DNA of 64,000 nucleotides from Pleomorphomonas diazotrophica (GTDB taxonomy: Bacteria; Pseudomonadota; Alphaproteobacteria; Rhizobiales; Pleomorphomonadaceae): contig NZ_PJNW01000003.1 of NCBI RefSeq assembly GCF_002844595.1, positions 1-64,000 on the forward strand, read 5' to 3'. The position numbers were made by a program, and so were the translations under genes. Every line of letters begins with the position of its first letter. Positions within the stretch are counted from its first letter, which is position 1. A model generated the notes under the pieces. That model saw only the letters and a program-made list of their open reading frames with translations, made no database searches and was not told the origin of the DNA. Shown piece after piece: positions 63,228-64,000 of this stretch.

Positions 63228-63270
63228 GCGAATGCCGGAGGACCGCGCCGATCCACCGGCAGAGTCCCGC

Positions 63271-64000
63271 CTAAAGCCGCCAGCCGGTGCCGACGTCGAA
63301 GAAGGACGCCTTCTGGATGTCGATGGTGACCGGGAAGGTGCTGTCCGCCTCGCAGCCGTCGTCCTGCCCCACGAGATGCGACAGGCTGATGCCGTCGAAG
63401 GTGGACCAGGCGAGAATGCTGCTGCCCATGGGCTCGATCAGCGACACCTTTCCTTCGATGGCCTGCGCCTCTCCCTTGGCGGGGAGGATGTGTTCCGGGC
63501 GGAGGCCGAGCACGGCTGGCCGGCCGCTCTCGATCTTCTGGGCGAAGGGATAACGGCTGACATCCAGACGGAAGTCGCCGGCCACAAAGACCAGACGATC
63601 GCCATCGGCGACGATCTTCCCCTCGACCTTGTTCATCGCCGGCGAGCCGAGGAAGCTGCCGACGAACTCGTTGGCCGGCTTGTTGTAGACGTTGAGCGGC
63701 GTGTCGAGCTGCTGGATGATGCCATCCTTCATGACCGCGATGCGATCGGCGAGCGTCAGCGCCTCGATCTGGTCGTGGGTCACGTAGATCATGGTCGACT
63801 TCAGCGTCTTGTGCAGTTTCTTGATCTCAAGGCGCAGCTCGGCGCGGAGCTTGGCGTCGAGATTGGACAGTGGCTCGTCGAACAGGAAGATGTCGGCATC
63901 GCGCACCAGGGCGCGGCCGATGGCGACGCGCTGACGCTGGCCGCCGGAAAGAGCCGACGGCTTGCGGTCGAGCAGATGGGTGATCTGCAACAGGTCGGCC
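63271..64000 (-). CDS. Second MalK/UgpC-type ABC ATPase (N-terminus beyond window)
   Basis: Reads off the right edge of the window. Present: signature LSGGQRQRV, Walker B IFLFDEPLSNLDAKLR, YVTHDQIEALT and the TOBE-type C-terminal domain. Walker A is outside. Closely related to but distinct from the 62166 gene, and on the opposite strand, so it belongs to another sugar transporter operon to the right. Confidence 0.92.
   Translation of the reverse strand, partial: ADLLQITHLLDRKPSALSGGQRQRVAIGRALVRDADIFLFDEPLSNLDAKLRAELRLEIKKLHKTLKSTMIYVTHDQIEALTLADRIAVMKDGIIQQLDTPLNVYNKPANEFVGSFLGSPAMNKVEGKIVADGDRLVFVAGDFRLDVSRYPFAQKIESGRPAVLGLRPEHILPAKGEAQAIEGKVSLIEPMGSSILAWSTFDGISLSHLVGQDDGCEADSTFPVTIDIQKASFFDVGTGWRL

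Overview
The window reads as a chromosomal segment of a GC-rich alphaproteobacterium, most likely in the Hyphomicrobiales (Rhizobiales). The grounds are alphaproteobacterial gene types and regulatory motifs: HWE-family kinases, a split ftrABC/ftrD iron system, sitABCD with a Mur-type palindrome, iol genes with GGAA-N6-TTCC (IolR-type) palindromes, a fused IolC-DUF2090 kinase, and GGAAC-N16/17-CGTT promoters of the EcfG (general stress response) type. The genus is not decidable from sequence alone. I see no rRNA, tRNA, CRISPR array, insertion sequence or prophage.

Layout. 1-5.7 kb: signal transduction (CHASE3 histidine kinase, single-domain response regulator, REC-HWE kinase) next to small membrane or secreted proteins, two of which have consensus EcfG-type promoters, and a zinc-ribbon metallopeptidase. 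5.9-9.4 kb: iron uptake, ftrABC on the minus strand and ftrD divergent, with a Fur-like palindrome and an ICE-like palindrome between them. 9.7-14 kb: an RND efflux pump pair. 14.2-15.7 kb: an aldo/keto-reductase-like protein missing catalytic residues and a GFA-fold protein. 16-18.7 kb: metQ-metN-metI. 18.9-22.4 kb: sitABCD. 22.5-33 kb: myo-inositol catabolism (iolE, iolR, iolG, iolC-DUF2090, iolD, iolB, mmsA). 33.2-37 kb: a two-domain glycosyltransferase and a GH130 protein behind a consensus stress promoter. 37.4-40.6 kb: XRE and LysR regulators, a GNAT protein and small ORFs. 40.8-44.3 kb: kaiC-kaiB-HWE kinase operon. 44.4-50 kb: GH65/beta-phosphoglucomutase fusion with an apparently inactive amidase homologue, divergent from a LacI regulator. 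50.1-55.4 kb: envelope or stress genes, including a sugar dehydrogenase-PEBP fusion and an alpha/beta hydrolase with Asp in place of the nucleophilic Ser. 55.7-63.2 kb: LacI regulator and a complete carbohydrate ABC transporter operon containing an ADP-ribosylglycohydrolase-family enzyme. The window ends in a second sugar-type ABC ATPase on the minus strand.

How the parts fit. Inositol enzymes take myo-inositol to acetyl-CoA-level products under a RpiR-type regulator; no inositol transporter is present here. Metal supply is covered by ftr (iron) and sit (Mn/Fe). Two HWE-family kinases (one fused to a receiver, one in the kai operon) and several EcfG-like promoters suggest that this region both feeds and responds to the general stress response; that link is inference. 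Several members of known families here have lost catalytic residues or gained fused domains, and these are the most interesting leads.
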